A stretch of 64,000 nt of DNA, taken from assembly GCF_016463975.1 (NCBI RefSeq), contig NZ_JAEMNX010000001.1, positions 62,001 to 126,000 of the forward strand. Reading direction: 5' to 3'. The position numbers were made by a program, and so were the translations under genes. Under the pieces are notes generated by a model. It saw only the letters and a program-made list of their open reading frames with translations, was not told where the DNA came from and did no database searches. Source of the stretch: Marinomonas transparens. GTDB lineage: Bacteria > Pseudomonadota > Gammaproteobacteria > Pseudomonadales > Marinomonadaceae. Below are positions 16,521-25,417 of the stretch, one piece after another (positions within the stretch are counted from its first letter, which is position 1; each line of letters begins with the position of its first letter).

Positions 16521-16582
16521 AAAGGATATGTAACAATAAGGCATACTTGTCTTCCACTTTAAATAACTATGAGGATCTACCT

Positions 16583-16858
16583 ATGAAAAACACTAAAGCT
16601 TCTTTGTCTCTTGCTCTTGGTACAGCGATCGCACTTTCTGCTGTTGCCGTTCCAGCAGAAGCCGCTAGCAAAGAAAAATGCTACGGCGTTGCATTAGCAG
16701 GTCAAAACGATTGTGCCGCTGGCCCAGGAACTTCTTGTGCAGGTACCTCTAAAACAGATTACCAGTCTGATGCATGGAAACTCGTCCCAGCAGGTTCTTG
16801 CGTAGAAATGGAATCAAAAACCTCTTCAACAGGCCATGGCCAATTAAAAGCATTTTAA
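16583..16858 (+). CDS. bufA1: Bufferin precursor peptide (DUF2282, BufA1 type)
   Basis: A 91-residue exported peptide. Residues 1-27 form a signal peptide with a cleavage site at AEA. The mature part has four cysteines at 33, 44, 52 and 73 within [20 protein letters not shown] and following residues, a pattern I recognise from DUF2282/bufferin precursors. In known bufferins some cysteines are converted to thiooxazoles by the BufB/BufC enzymes and the product binds copper in the periplasm. GAGG lies eight bases before the ATG. The modifying enzymes follow directly, so this is the RiPP substrate. Family assignment is firm; the metal is inferred. Confidence 0.92.
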   Translation: MKNTKASLSLALGTAIALSAVAVPAEAASKEKCYGVALAGQNDCAAGPGTSCAGTSKTDYQSDAWKLVPAGSCVEMESKTSSTGHGQLKAF

Positions 16859-16873
16859 GAAACGATTTTTAGA

Positions 16874-17797
16874 ATGACTTCTGCACCAGCAAAAGAAACG
16901 CTTTCAAACGACAAGCTTTCCCGAGTAGAGGGCGTATCCACGCCCTCTAGCTTTTTTCATCAAACCGGCATTAGCCTAAAATCTAAGTATTTTCATAGCA
17001 TCCTAGCCGATTTTCCTGAAATAGGTTTCTTCGAAATTCACGCAGAAAACTATTTGAGCAAAGGCGGCCCAGCACGTCATTACTTACAACAAATTAGAGA
17101 ACATTATGCCTTCACCGTACATGGCGTTGGCTTGTCCATTGGTGGTGAAATGCCATTGGATAAACAGCATCTTAACCGGGTGGCTCAACTGGTCAATGAA
17201 ATAAAGCCTGAGGTGTTTTCTGAGCATTTAGCCTGGTCCACTCACAACAATGTTTTTTTGAACGACCTACTACCCGTTGCCTATGACCAAACCACTCTGA
17301 ATAGAGTTTGCGAGCACATAGATCAACTACAAAGTACGTTGCAGCGTCGCGTGCTGATTGAAAACCCTTCAACCTATTTTGAATTTACCCGTAGTGATCG
17401 CAGCGAAATCGACTTTATCTGCGAAATGACAAAGCGAACCGGGTGCGGCTTATTACTGGATGTGAACAATGTCGAGGTGTCTTGCTTCAACCAGAAAACA
17501 GACCCCTATGATTACCTTAATGCTTTTCCAGTTCATGCTGTTGGGCAAATTCATCTTGCTGGCCACACCCTAGATCAAAACGCCATCATTCCATTGAAAA
17601 TAGACAGCCACGATGAAGCCGTTTGCCATGATGTTTGGGATCTCTATCAGCATACATTAATGCATGTTGGAGATTGCCCCACTTTGATAGAACGAGATGG
17701 TAATTTACCGCCCATAGCAGAGCTGTTAACAGAGGCTCATTATGCGGATGAGATAAGAGCTAAGGTAAGGGAGTCAAGGCATGAATACACAGCTTAA
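16874..17797 (+). CDS. bufB: MNIO enzyme of the bufferin operon (DUF692)
   Basis: A 307-residue TIM-barrel multinuclear non-heme iron-dependent oxidative enzyme (MNIO, formerly DUF692). Conserved segments with likely metal ligands are FFEIHAENY, HGVGLSIG, SEHLAW, IENPSTY, LLLDVNNVEVS, QIHLAGH and DSHDEAV. The family oxidises cysteine residues of precursor peptides. It starts 15 bases after the precursor gene and overlaps the partner bufC by 17 bases, so the three are co-translated. No strong ribosome binding site is visible. Confidence 0.95.
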   Translation: MTSAPAKETLSNDKLSRVEGVSTPSSFFHQTGISLKSKYFHSILADFPEIGFFEIHAENYLSKGGPARHYLQQIREHYAFTVHGVGLSIGGEMPLDKQHLNRVAQLVNEIKPEVFSEHLAWSTHNNVFLNDLLPVAYDQTTLNRVCEHIDQLQSTLQRRVLIENPSTYFEFTRSDRSEIDFICEMTKRTGCGLLLDVNNVEVSCFNQKTDPYDYLNAFPVHAVGQIHLAGHTLDQNAIIPLKIDSHDEAVCHDVWDLYQHTLMHVGDCPTLIERDGNLPPIAELLTEAHYADEIRAKVRESRHEYTA

Positions 17798-18536
17798 AGC
17801 CGCTCTATTTTCTCAAGATAATGGCTTTTATAAAGAAATTCGGGCCAACTCCGCTATAGAAAAAGAAGCACGAATTAATGTGTATCGTAATAATATTTTC
17901 GTCTCACTGATGGATGCCTTGGCAGATATCTTTCCTGTTACTCAAGCTCTAGTAGGAGAAGATTTTTTCCGTGCTATGGCAAGAGAATACATTCTTCTCC
18001 ATCAACCCCAAAGCCCGGTCATCAGCGAATATGGCGATACGTTTTCTGACTTTATTCACCACTTTGAACCAGCGCAAAGCCTGCCTTTTTTAGGTGGATT
18101 AGCAAAGCTTGAACACAGCTTATTACAGCTAACCAACGAACAAGAATATAACACTCTAGAACGCGAACAAATTGCAGCGGCTTTTGAGAATGCCTCAGAC
18201 CCTGCACAGCTCATTTTAGCGCTACCGCCTAGCTCAAAAGTGTGTACTTGCCCTTTTGCTATTGGCTCTATTTATCAAGCTCACCAAAGCGATGCGACAC
18301 ACAAACTCAGAGACATAAAAACAACCAATAGCGAGCACTTACTTCTCGCTAAGTCTCACATTTACGCTAAGCTCTATATTATTAGCCAAAACGAGGCAAT
18401 ATTTATAAATAACCTTCTACAGGGCAAAGTATTAGGCGAAGCCGTTCCGGACAATGACAATTTTGATTTAGGGGCGAGTTTAGCAAAGTTAATTGATTGG
18501 AAATTACTGATTCAAGTATCTGAACCTAGCATCTAA
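17781..18536 (+). CDS. bufC: MNIO partner protein (DUF2063)
   Basis: A 251-residue protein with an N-terminal DUF2063 domain (NAIEKEARINVYRNNI-like region, then LPFLGGLAKLEHSLLQ). In bufferin and related RiPP clusters this protein binds the precursor and hands it to the MNIO enzyme. The 17-base overlap with bufB supports complex formation. The C-terminal half is less conserved and I assign no function to it. No membrane segment or signal peptide is seen. Confidence 0.92.
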   Translation: MNTQLKAALFSQDNGFYKEIRANSAIEKEARINVYRNNIFVSLMDALADIFPVTQALVGEDFFRAMAREYILLHQPQSPVISEYGDTFSDFIHHFEPAQSLPFLGGLAKLEHSLLQLTNEQEYNTLEREQIAAAFENASDPAQLILALPPSSKVCTCPFAIGSIYQAHQSDATHKLRDIKTTNSEHLLLAKSHIYAKLYIISQNEAIFINNLLQGKVLGEAVPDNDNFDLGASLAKLIDWKLLIQVSEPSI

Positions 18537-18551
18537 CAAGAAGGAAAAACT

Positions 18552-19028
18552 ATGGTGTCCTTTATACTGAAAACAGGTGAAAACCTGTTTAAAAAAATCC
18601 CCGAATCACTGGTTTTATTCGTAGCACGTTTTGCGATTGCCGCCGTCTTTTGGAAATCAGGACAAACCAAAATAGAGGGGTTTTCTCTTGATATTATTGC
18701 CATGAAGATGAGCCTAGGCTGGCCTCAGTTAACCGACACCACACTCTTCCTTTTTGAGCATGAATACGCTCTCCCCCTGCTGCCTACCGCAGTGGCCGCT
18801 ACTTTAGCAACCTTAGCAGAACACATTTTACCTATTTTGATCTTAACGGGTTTCTTTACACGCTTTGCGGCATTGGGGCTCGCGGGCATGACCCTGGTCA
18901 TTCAACTCTTTGTCTACCCCGACGCTTACCCAACCCACGCTACATGGCTCGCTATCACACTATTACTCATGCATCGTGGGGCAGGTGTCTTCTCATTCGA
19001 TTACTTACTAGGGAAAACGACTAAGTAA
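18552..19028 (+). CDS. DoxX family membrane protein of the bufferin operon
   Basis: A 158-residue inner membrane protein with four predicted membrane helices and the DoxX-type start VARFAIAAVFWKSGQTKIEGF. DoxX proteins are regularly the last gene of bufferin-type operons. Their role there is unclear, with redox support or export being guesses. AAGGAAAA precedes the ATG. A terminator hairpin follows 25 bases downstream. Confidence 0.88.
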   Translation: MVSFILKTGENLFKKIPESLVLFVARFAIAAVFWKSGQTKIEGFSLDIIAMKMSLGWPQLTDTTLFLFEHEYALPLLPTAVAATLATLAEHILPILILTGFFTRFAALGLAGMTLVIQLFVYPDAYPTHATWLAITLLLMHRGAGVFSFDYLLGKTTK

Positions 19029-19041
19029 TCGTTTTTACCCA

Positions 19042-19650
19042 TCAGTTCACGGAAAGGCCTGTGGTTCTCAAGGCCTTTTTATAAAAGTCAAAAGCATTCA
19101 CCGCCCCTTTCACAGCTAACGCTTCTTGCTCTTCAGTAAGACAAAGCGCATCGAGCTGAGCCACAAACTTACGCCAATGTGGTGCACGCCCATCCGCATG
19201 AGCAGCCAAATGCCTTGCTCCTCGGTCAGCGTCAAAGTTGAGTTTCTGTGTTTCTTTATACAAAAAAGCGGCGCCTATATTGGAGCCTTCACTGCAATAT
19301 AACCAACCTATCGCTTCATATATATCGTCCACCTTTTCCAATGATGACGGGTCAACATCAGGCTCCATACCGAGATCTTTCAGGTCCAATTCAACGGCAG
19401 ATAAACGTGGTAATTCAGCTAATCCGGGGAAAAGACCTTGTAAATCCGCATGCTGATACAAAGGAGAAACAGTAGAGTGAAATACATGCTGTAGTGTTAA
19501 AAATTTGGCATAGTTCGCTTCATTATCAAAAGGCTTGGATGCCATGACCATTTTATCAACACCATCATGATCTGTTCGCGTTGAAAACTTCAAACGCTTT
19601 GCAAAAGATAATTCTTCGCTAGTTTCTTTTTTATCGACGACCATTTCCAT
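19042..19650 (-). CDS. Biliverdin-producing heme oxygenase (HemO/PigA-like)
   Basis: A 202-residue all-helical heme oxygenase. The proximal heme-ligand histidine is probably the one in RTDHDGVDK near residue 30, and the distal-helix motif GSNIGAAFLYKE is typical of bacterial HemO/PigA proteins. It opens heme to release iron, biliverdin and CO in the cytoplasm. I chose the ATG at 19650; the longer frame begins with TTG. A YbaN-like gene lies upstream on the same strand. I saw no convincing Fur box directly in front, so iron control is an expectation only. Confidence 0.85.
   Translation of the reverse strand: MEMVVDKKETSEELSFAKRLKFSTRTDHDGVDKMVMASKPFDNEANYAKFLTLQHVFHSTVSPLYQHADLQGLFPGLAELPRLSAVELDLKDLGMEPDVDPSSLEKVDDIYEAIGWLYCSEGSNIGAAFLYKETQKLNFDADRGARHLAAHADGRAPHWRKFVAQLDALCLTEEQEALAVKGAVNAFDFYKKALRTTGLSVN
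19053..19082 (+). terminator. Terminator of the bufferin operon
   Basis: AAAGGCC pairs with GGCCTTT around a loop and is followed by T residues. It overlaps the last codons of the convergent heme oxygenase gene. Confidence 0.65.
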
Positions 19651-19739
19651 TGCATACCCCAACTATAAAACGTATTAAATAAATAATATAAACCTATTCC
19701 CCCAACATCAATGTCGGGATTATTAAGAAAAAATCATAT

Positions 19740-20117
19740 TTAAGATACTTTTTCTGGCCGTGACCAAATCCAAACAAAACCGATTAACATTCCAGAAAAA
19801 GCAAATACTGATAAATACAAATTAACATCATGATAGATAATAAAAAATGAGCATAAAACCATACTAAAGCTTGATATTAACTTACTTTTTCTAGAAACCA
19901 CCTTGCCATTATTCCAGTTATATAGAATAGGACCCGTATATTTATTAGTGTGTAAAAAATTATTTATTTTTGGAGAGCTTTTTGCGGAGGCCCATGCACA
20001 AAGTAAAATAAACTCTGCAGCGGGAATACCCGGTAGAAGAATACCCACAAATGCCATAATGAGGCTTAATACAGCAATTACCTGATAAATTAAAACCTTT
20101 CCACGCGCTATTATCAT
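19740..20117 (-). CDS. YbaN family (DUF454) inner membrane protein
   Basis: A 125-residue protein with three or four hydrophobic helices and the DUF454 start LIMAFVGILLPGIPAAEFILL. The ATG at 20117 follows GGAGAAAG. The family occurs near heme-related genes in several proteobacteria, and here it lies 89 bases upstream of a heme oxygenase on the same strand, so the two may be co-transcribed. The molecular function is unknown. Confidence 0.85.
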   Translation of the reverse strand: MIIARGKVLIYQVIAVLSLIMAFVGILLPGIPAAEFILLCAWASAKSSPKINNFLHTNKYTGPILYNWNNGKVVSRKSKLISSFSMVLCSFFIIYHDVNLYLSVFAFSGMLIGFVWIWSRPEKVS

Positions 20118-20162
20118 ATTACTTTCTCCCTTATAACGATTTGAGCGCATTCTTCATGAACG

Positions 20163-20723
20163 CTAGTCATAGTCGACCCCCACTTCAGCAGAAAGTCTTT
20201 CATCCAATTTCACCGTATGGGTGGACATTCTATTCATGGCAACCGACTCAATTAATTTATCGCCTAACAGCCCACTGTTCATGGTTAGCCCCTGTGTTGT
20301 ACGACATAGTTGAACCACAATAAAAGACACATCACTCTCTTCTTTATCTTCCTCAGGCATCTCCCCAACATATCGATCACCTTCAGAATATTCAGGGCAT
20401 ATGCCTTCTAACTCCCCTCTATAAATAGGTTTCCAATCCATACTACGGTCTAAGTTCACCTTCGATACAATCAAACTATAGTCACCTAACGACGTGACAG
20501 GAAAAACACTCTCCACCAACAGGTCAAAGCTTTTCACATTCAATTCAGATTGATTGGCTAGAATAGAAGCGAAGTTATGGGATGACTGTTCAAACACACC
20601 ACGAATGCGGTTAATGTTATAGAGATCAGCGCTCACTAAAATCACGCCAATTAATATTGGTAGCAGCAAAGCAAACTCAAGAACAGCATTCCCTCTCTGT
20701 TGAGAAAAAAAATCTCGAATCAT
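20163..20723 (-). CDS. tadF: Tad pilus pseudopilin-like protein TadF
   Basis: A 186-residue protein with a TadE-type N-terminus: a short positively charged start, GNAVLEFALLLPILIGVILV as the membrane helix, then a periplasmic domain. TadE and TadF are pseudopilins cleaved by the prepilin peptidase and needed for Flp pilus assembly. The start overlaps the tadE stop by four bases. Its place after tadE identifies it as TadF. It is the last gene of the leftward tad operon here, where tadG would normally follow. Confidence 0.85.
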   Translation of the reverse strand: MIRDFFSQQRGNAVLEFALLLPILIGVILVSADLYNINRIRGVFEQSSHNFASILANQSELNVKSFDLLVESVFPVTSLGDYSLIVSKVNLDRSMDWKPIYRGELEGICPEYSEGDRYVGEMPEEDKEESDVSFIVVQLCRTTQGLTMNSGLLGDKLIESVAMNRMSTHTVKLDERLSAEVGVDYD

Positions 20724-21211
20724 GACTCTGATACACCAATTAAATCACCGAGTATGTATTTATATTCGTGCTGAAAAGATTCACCCAATCCAAAAATAGA
20801 AGGTAAAGGGGTGATAAAGTCTTCCTTTAGTAAAACATTAAAACTTAATATAGGGTGCTTGTAATAACGCTCTGAATCATTCTTTTCACCCGAAAATGCA
20901 TCTAGGTTATCGAACGATTGCAAGTCCACATCCAATTTTTCCGAGGACAACATATCAAATGAATTAGCAATTACCCTTTCTGTTAAAAGCCTTGTCATTT
21001 GACCATTTCCCTTAGCATAATATTGCATGTCTGAACGAAATTCCTGCATAGATTTTTCTAATGAAAAATCGACAACTGTAACAATCAAAGCAATTCTAGC
21101 CAATTCAAAAAACATCATAATAATAAAAAGAAGAACCGGAAAACTCAGTGCGACTTCAATAGAAACAACCGCATTTTTTTTCTTCAAGAAGGTGAGAATT
21201 GGTGACTTCAT
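20720..21211 (-). CDS. tadE: Tad pilus pseudopilin-like protein TadE
   Basis: A 163-residue protein with the TadE signature at the N-terminus (AVVSIEVALSFPVLLFIIMM) that acts as cleavage site and membrane anchor, followed by a periplasmic domain. It overlaps tadD by one base and tadF by four. TadE is processed by TadV and is required for pilus biogenesis. The sequence gives no sign of truncation. Confidence 0.87.
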   Translation of the reverse strand: MKSPILTFLKKKNAVVSIEVALSFPVLLFIIMMFFELARIALIVTVVDFSLEKSMQEFRSDMQYYAKGNGQMTRLLTERVIANSFDMLSSEKLDVDLQSFDNLDAFSGEKNDSERYYKHPILSFNVLLKEDFITPLPSIFGLGESFQHEYKYILGDLIGVSES

Positions 21212-22107
21212 TAAGCTTCATCCTTTAACTCAAATGGCGAATTCGTTAAAGACAAAATTTCAGCGGATATTTCCGAACCATTTTGAATTCGGCTCCTAGC
21301 CGACACATAGCGGGCGAGAATTTTTTCTGCTTTATCACGAGCAATAGAATGGGTCAACAACTCCCTTGCCATGTCTTCCCTATCGTAAAGCACATAGGCT
21401 AAGGCAAGATTAAGGCGTGTGGATATGTTGTCACTGTTGCGTTTGGTTTTTAATAAGCTAATGGCTTTTTGATAGTCCTGAGATGTCATCCAAGATAAGG
21501 ATAAATTATTAATCACCAGTTCATTAGAAGGCGCGATATCAAGCGCTTGCTGAAACATTGCCTGCGCTCCAGCCGCATCCCCATTCATACTGGCAATCAC
21601 CCCAAGGCCATTTAATGCTGGCACGCTTTTCGCGCTGATCTGCAAGGCACAGTGAAATTTTTCACTGGCCTTATTTAATTGAATGGTGGCAAGGTAAGCG
21701 CGCCCTAAACCACTGCATATGGCCTGCTGCTGCGCTGTGGTTATCTCTTTACCCAAGGATGCTTCCGCCCGTTGATACAAACTAATGACATCCGACCCCG
21801 GTATTACATAGCTAGCAATACTGGCGTACTCAACTAAAAACGGCCCGGCTAACTGCCCCTTCTCATCCATTTTTGCATACACTTCATAGGCGGCTTTTAG
21901 ACGCCCGTTATCCCGCAATAAATGCGCTAGCTTCAATGCTTCATCGGCGTTATCGCTAACCGTCGTCTCTTCAAAAAGGCTATCTTGCCCCGAGGAAAGC
22001 GTCTTTTTCGCCCCCTGCCCTGCACAGCCACTCAGCACGAATGCCAGCAATAAAAAAATAAGGTAAGAAGGTTTATTCACGTATTTCCACTCCACAGATG
22101 CAGGCAT
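21211..22107 (-). CDS. tadD: Tad pilus tetratricopeptide-repeat lipoprotein TadD
   Basis: A 298-residue lipoprotein: the N-terminal signal segment ends in the lipobox LSGC near residue 28, followed by several TPR motifs (for example ALNGLGVIASMNGDAAGAQA). TadD proteins help the outer membrane part of the Tad apparatus assemble. Gene order (after tadC, before tadE) and build fit the assignment. Translational coupling to tadE is likely because stop and start overlap. Confidence 0.88.
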   Translation of the reverse strand: MPASVEWKYVNKPSYLIFLLLAFVLSGCAGQGAKKTLSSGQDSLFEETTVSDNADEALKLAHLLRDNGRLKAAYEVYAKMDEKGQLAGPFLVEYASIASYVIPGSDVISLYQRAEASLGKEITTAQQQAICSGLGRAYLATIQLNKASEKFHCALQISAKSVPALNGLGVIASMNGDAAGAQAMFQQALDIAPSNELVINNLSLSWMTSQDYQKAISLLKTKRNSDNISTRLNLALAYVLYDREDMARELLTHSIARDKAEKILARYVSARSRIQNGSEISAEILSLTNSPFELKDEA

Positions 22108-22109
22108 GA

Positions 22110-23063
22110 TTAATTGCCCAAGAGACGAATAATTCGCACCATGGCGGGGGTTCCCATCATGGCAATAACAGGTGGCAATATAAATGCCATTAGCGGAACA
22201 CTAAGCTGCGCGGGGAGCTTGCCTGCCTTTTCCTCGAGATCAAGCACCAGACGAGTTCGGCTTTCCTCCGAAATCGTTCTCAGTGCTTGTGATAAGGGCG
22301 TACCATAACGCTCAGCTTGTATCAGGGTTGATACCATGGCCTCAACGTTATCCACGCCACAACGCTCGGATAGGTTCAATAGGGCTTTTGTTCTATCACT
22401 GAGTAATTGCAACTCTGCATAGGTGTGACCTATTTCTTCCGCCAACTCTGGGGCAGAAAAAGCCAATTCCTTAGAGACGGTTTTAAATATTCGGCCTAAT
22501 GGCAAACCTGCTTCAGCACAAATTACCATCAAGTCCAACGCATCAGGCAAGCTACCAGACAAACGTCCGCCACGGCTGGCTGCGCGCATCTTCATCCATA
22601 CTTCAACAAAGAAAGAGCTGAAGAATAAAATCATCAAACTGCCCGCTAATCCATTCAACCCCATGCGCTTACCCGGCTCTAGAACAGCAAATAAATACAC
22701 GACAATACCGACGATTCCTAACAGATATTTACTAATAGTAAATAAACCTAATGCCTGTCGACGTCGAAAACCTGCCATCGACAGTAACTTACGGGTCGCC
22801 ATTCGATCACTTTCCGTGCCGGCTAATTCAACCCCTATTTTTTCAAATGGCGCTAAAAAATGCTGAAAACGGCTTTTTTTCGCATCCTTGCCATACAAAA
22901 TGGCATCAACATCCAGCGCGAGTTGATCTTCCTTTTCCCCTTCAGGATTCAATATGTCATGCAGAGTTTTGGTTTTAGTGCGAAAATACATGCCCAATAG
23001 CACCAGCCCTAAGAAGCACAAAATAACGCCTGAGAATATCAACAGCAAAGCTTCATTGTTCAT
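22110..23063 (-). CDS. tadC: Tad pilus inner membrane platform protein TadC
   Basis: A 317-residue T2SSF-domain membrane protein. It has an N-terminal helix, a middle helix pair, the conserved cytoplasmic segment DALDLMVICAEAGLPLGRIF and a C-terminal helix. With TadB it forms the inner membrane platform driven by the TadA ATPase. It overlaps tadB by four bases. Length and motifs are normal for TadC. Confidence 0.93.
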   Translation of the reverse strand: MNNEALLLIFSGVILCFLGLVLLGMYFRTKTKTLHDILNPEGEKEDQLALDVDAILYGKDAKKSRFQHFLAPFEKIGVELAGTESDRMATRKLLSMAGFRRRQALGLFTISKYLLGIVGIVVYLFAVLEPGKRMGLNGLAGSLMILFFSSFFVEVWMKMRAASRGGRLSGSLPDALDLMVICAEAGLPLGRIFKTVSKELAFSAPELAEEIGHTYAELQLLSDRTKALLNLSERCGVDNVEAMVSTLIQAERYGTPLSQALRTISEESRTRLVLDLEEKAGKLPAQLSVPLMAFILPPVIAMMGTPAMVRIIRLLGN

Positions 23064-24049
23064 CGAATTACTCGCCTAATCATAAAGTGCGTAATGCCCA
23101 AACCGAATGCGACACTGCCAAAGGCATACATCAACACACTGTTACCCGTTGGGTCGTTCAACAAAAATTGAAAATCGTTTGGAGAATTGAAATACATATA
23201 AGCCAAAGACAAGGGCGCAAGGCTAGCAACAATGACGGCTGAGGCCCTTACTTCAGAGGTCTTAGCACGAATTTTAAGCGCCAGCTCTTGACGTTCCCTA
23301 AGGGTAACCGACAAGCGTTCTAAGGTGTCACTTAAACGCCCACCTGTTTCCTGATTTATGATCAAGATAACCACAAAAAATCGATATTCATTAAGCGGGA
23401 CGCGAGCGGCAGAGTCTTGCATCGCCTGACGCAGTGGCACACCTAATTGCAACCAGCTATCAATCAGAGAAAACTCCTTTGCTAAAGGACCGGGTAGACT
23501 CTCAGAGACGAGATTAAAGGCATTAGTCACTGGTACCCCAGCTCTTGCCACACGTACAATAGAGTCAATCGATTGAGGTAAGTTTTGTCTAAATTCTTTT
23601 AAATGTTTAGCCATCGCATTGCGATACAGTAAAAACACCAGAAGACCAAAAAATAGCGCAGCAAGGGCAAAGCTTAATCCCAATGGAGACAAGCTATCCT
23701 TGCCCAAGGTAAAGCCAAGAAGAAGACAAGGTGCCGCCAATAATACCACCCTAGAACGCCAGTTTTTTTGCCAACCAAGCAAAGACAAGTCCATCCAAAA
23801 GCGTTCAATGCTGCTACCTAAAACGGGCAATTTAGATAAAAATAGCTCATCAATTTGACGACTTAAGTCATCCGACTTTTCCGCTGATGTGGCACTCATC
23901 TCACCCAGTATTTGACCTTTCAAGGTTTGAAGGTAAGCCTGCGATTCTTTCTCTCTGCGGCGAGCCCCATTTATACTGCGCACAAACAAAAACAAAAATA
24001 GTATGGCTAAAAACACCACTAAAGTGAGCAAATTGACGACATCATTCAT
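23060..24049 (-). CDS. tadB: Tad pilus inner membrane platform protein TadB
   Basis: A 329-residue T2SSF-domain membrane protein with an N-terminal helix, two central helices, the segment SIVRVARAGVPVTNAFNLVS and two C-terminal helices. TadB partners TadC in the pilus assembly platform. The start directly follows the tadA stop, and the end overlaps tadC by four bases. Confidence 0.93.
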   Translation of the reverse strand: MNDVVNLLTLVVFLAILFLFLFVRSINGARRREKESQAYLQTLKGQILGEMSATSAEKSDDLSRQIDELFLSKLPVLGSSIERFWMDLSLLGWQKNWRSRVVLLAAPCLLLGFTLGKDSLSPLGLSFALAALFFGLLVFLLYRNAMAKHLKEFRQNLPQSIDSIVRVARAGVPVTNAFNLVSESLPGPLAKEFSLIDSWLQLGVPLRQAMQDSAARVPLNEYRFFVVILIINQETGGRLSDTLERLSVTLRERQELALKIRAKTSEVRASAVIVASLAPLSLAYMYFNSPNDFQFLLNDPTGNSVLMYAFGSVAFGLGITHFMIRRVIR

Positions 24050-25417
24050 TTATATTGTTTCCTCAAAGAAATGAGCATGACTGATATAAAAGTTAGGTCG
24101 CTGACCAGAAGAAACAAATTCCCCCACCACCTTACCTCGCTGGTCAAACGAGTCAGTGCGAAAGGCAAACAGTTCTTGGGTTTGAATCACATCATCTTCC
24201 ATTCCACAAACTTCGGTAATGGAAACAATACGACGCGAGCCATCACGCATACGTTCAACCTGAACAATCAAATTCACCGCGCTGGCTATTTGACGGCGTA
24301 TGGCTTCAAGGGGCAATTGCATACTGGCCATCATCACCATGTTTTCCAAACGCATAATGGCATCACGGGGGGTATTAGAGTGGACCGTACAAAGGGAACC
24401 ATCGTGACCGGTATTCATCGCCTGCAACATATCAAAGCTTTCGCCACCACGAACCTCACCCAAAATGATACGGTCTGGACGCATACGTAAAGCATTGCGC
24501 ACCAAATCCCGTTGATCAATTTTACCCGTGCCTTCTGCACTCACTGGACGAGTTTCCAGACGCACCACATGGGCCTGCTGTAACTGCAGTTCCGCCGCAT
24601 CCTCAATGGTAATAATACGATCCTCATCGCTTATCTTCTGCGATAAGGCGTTCAGCAAAGTGGTTTTGCCCGCTCCCGTTCCGCCCGAAACAATAATATT
24701 CAGCTTGGCCTGCATGCCACGGCGTAGCACATCGACCATCTCAGCGGACAAGGCATCACGCTCCGCCAATATCTCTAACGACATGTTGCGGCGCATAAAC
24801 TTACGAATAGAAATGGTGGTGCCATCAATCGCCAACGGATGGGTAATAATATTCACTCGGCTACCGTCCGCTAAACGTGCATCCACCATGGGCTGAGTTT
24901 CATCAATCCGCCGCCCCACGGCAGCGGCAATGCGCTGGGCAATGTTCAACACATGCTCTTCATCAATAAAGCGCACGTTAGACAATTCTAATTTGCCATA
25001 GCGCTCAACAAACACCTGACCCGCTCCGTTGACCAATATGTCATTGACCGAGTTATCGGCAAGCAAGGGTTCGATGGGGCCGATCCCCACCATCTCATGA
25101 AACATGTCATTGCAAACCGACGCTTCCTCTTCAAGGGAAAGCTGTAGACGATGCTCATCGCAAATACTGCGAATCATAATGTCTATCTGACTACGCAGAC
25201 GGTCATGGCTTAAGGAAGCCGCTTTGACTGGGTCAATTTGCTCATACAAATGATCACGGATCAGGCGCTTATTCTTAGCGCTCAAAGTATCCGCTTGATT
25301 AAGCCCAATAGAACGGGAAGCTTGGCGCGAATTTTCTTCTGTCGGTTCGCCTACCTCAACCGCTATTTTTGTACGGGTAGGGGTTCGCTTAGTCGATTGC
25401 TTAATAATCACAATCAA
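24050..25417 (-). CDS. tadA: Tad pilus secretion ATPase TadA (CpaF)
   Basis: A 455-residue secretion ATPase of the CpaF/TadA branch of the VirB11/PilT superfamily. Walker A is [14 protein letters not shown], the Walker B-like region is [19 protein letters not shown], and the Asp/His boxes lie between ([11 protein letters not shown]). It powers pilus extension, and possibly retraction, from the cytoplasmic side. It overlaps tadZ by four bases and tadB follows without a gap. All catalytic motifs appear intact. Confidence 0.95.
   Translation of the reverse strand: MIVIIKQSTKRTPTRTKIAVEVGEPTEENSRQASRSIGLNQADTLSAKNKRLIRDHLYEQIDPVKAASLSHDRLRSQIDIMIRSICDEHRLQLSLEEEASVCNDMFHEMVGIGPIEPLLADNSVNDILVNGAGQVFVERYGKLELSNVRFIDEEHVLNIAQRIAAAVGRRIDETQPMVDARLADGSRVNIITHPLAIDGTTISIRKFMRRNMSLEILAERDALSAEMVDVLRRGMQAKLNIIVSGGTGAGKTTLLNALSQKISDEDRIITIEDAAELQLQQAHVVRLETRPVSAEGTGKIDQRDLVRNALRMRPDRIILGEVRGGESFDMLQAMNTGHDGSLCTVHSNTPRDAIMRLENMVMMASMQLPLEAIRRQIASAVNLIVQVERMRDGSRRIVSITEVCGMEDDVIQTQELFAFRTDSFDQRGKVVGEFVSSGQRPNFYISHAHFFEETI

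Noticed and set aside
16529-16556. TGTAAC near 16529 as the -35 of the bufferin promoter
   Set aside because: No CGTC-type -10 lies at the right distance; the pair at 16494-16520 matches P1 in both elements and spacing.
19681-19739. Fur box before the heme oxygenase
   Set aside because: The sequence is A+T-rich but has no 7-1-7 palindrome like the one at 30736-30750.
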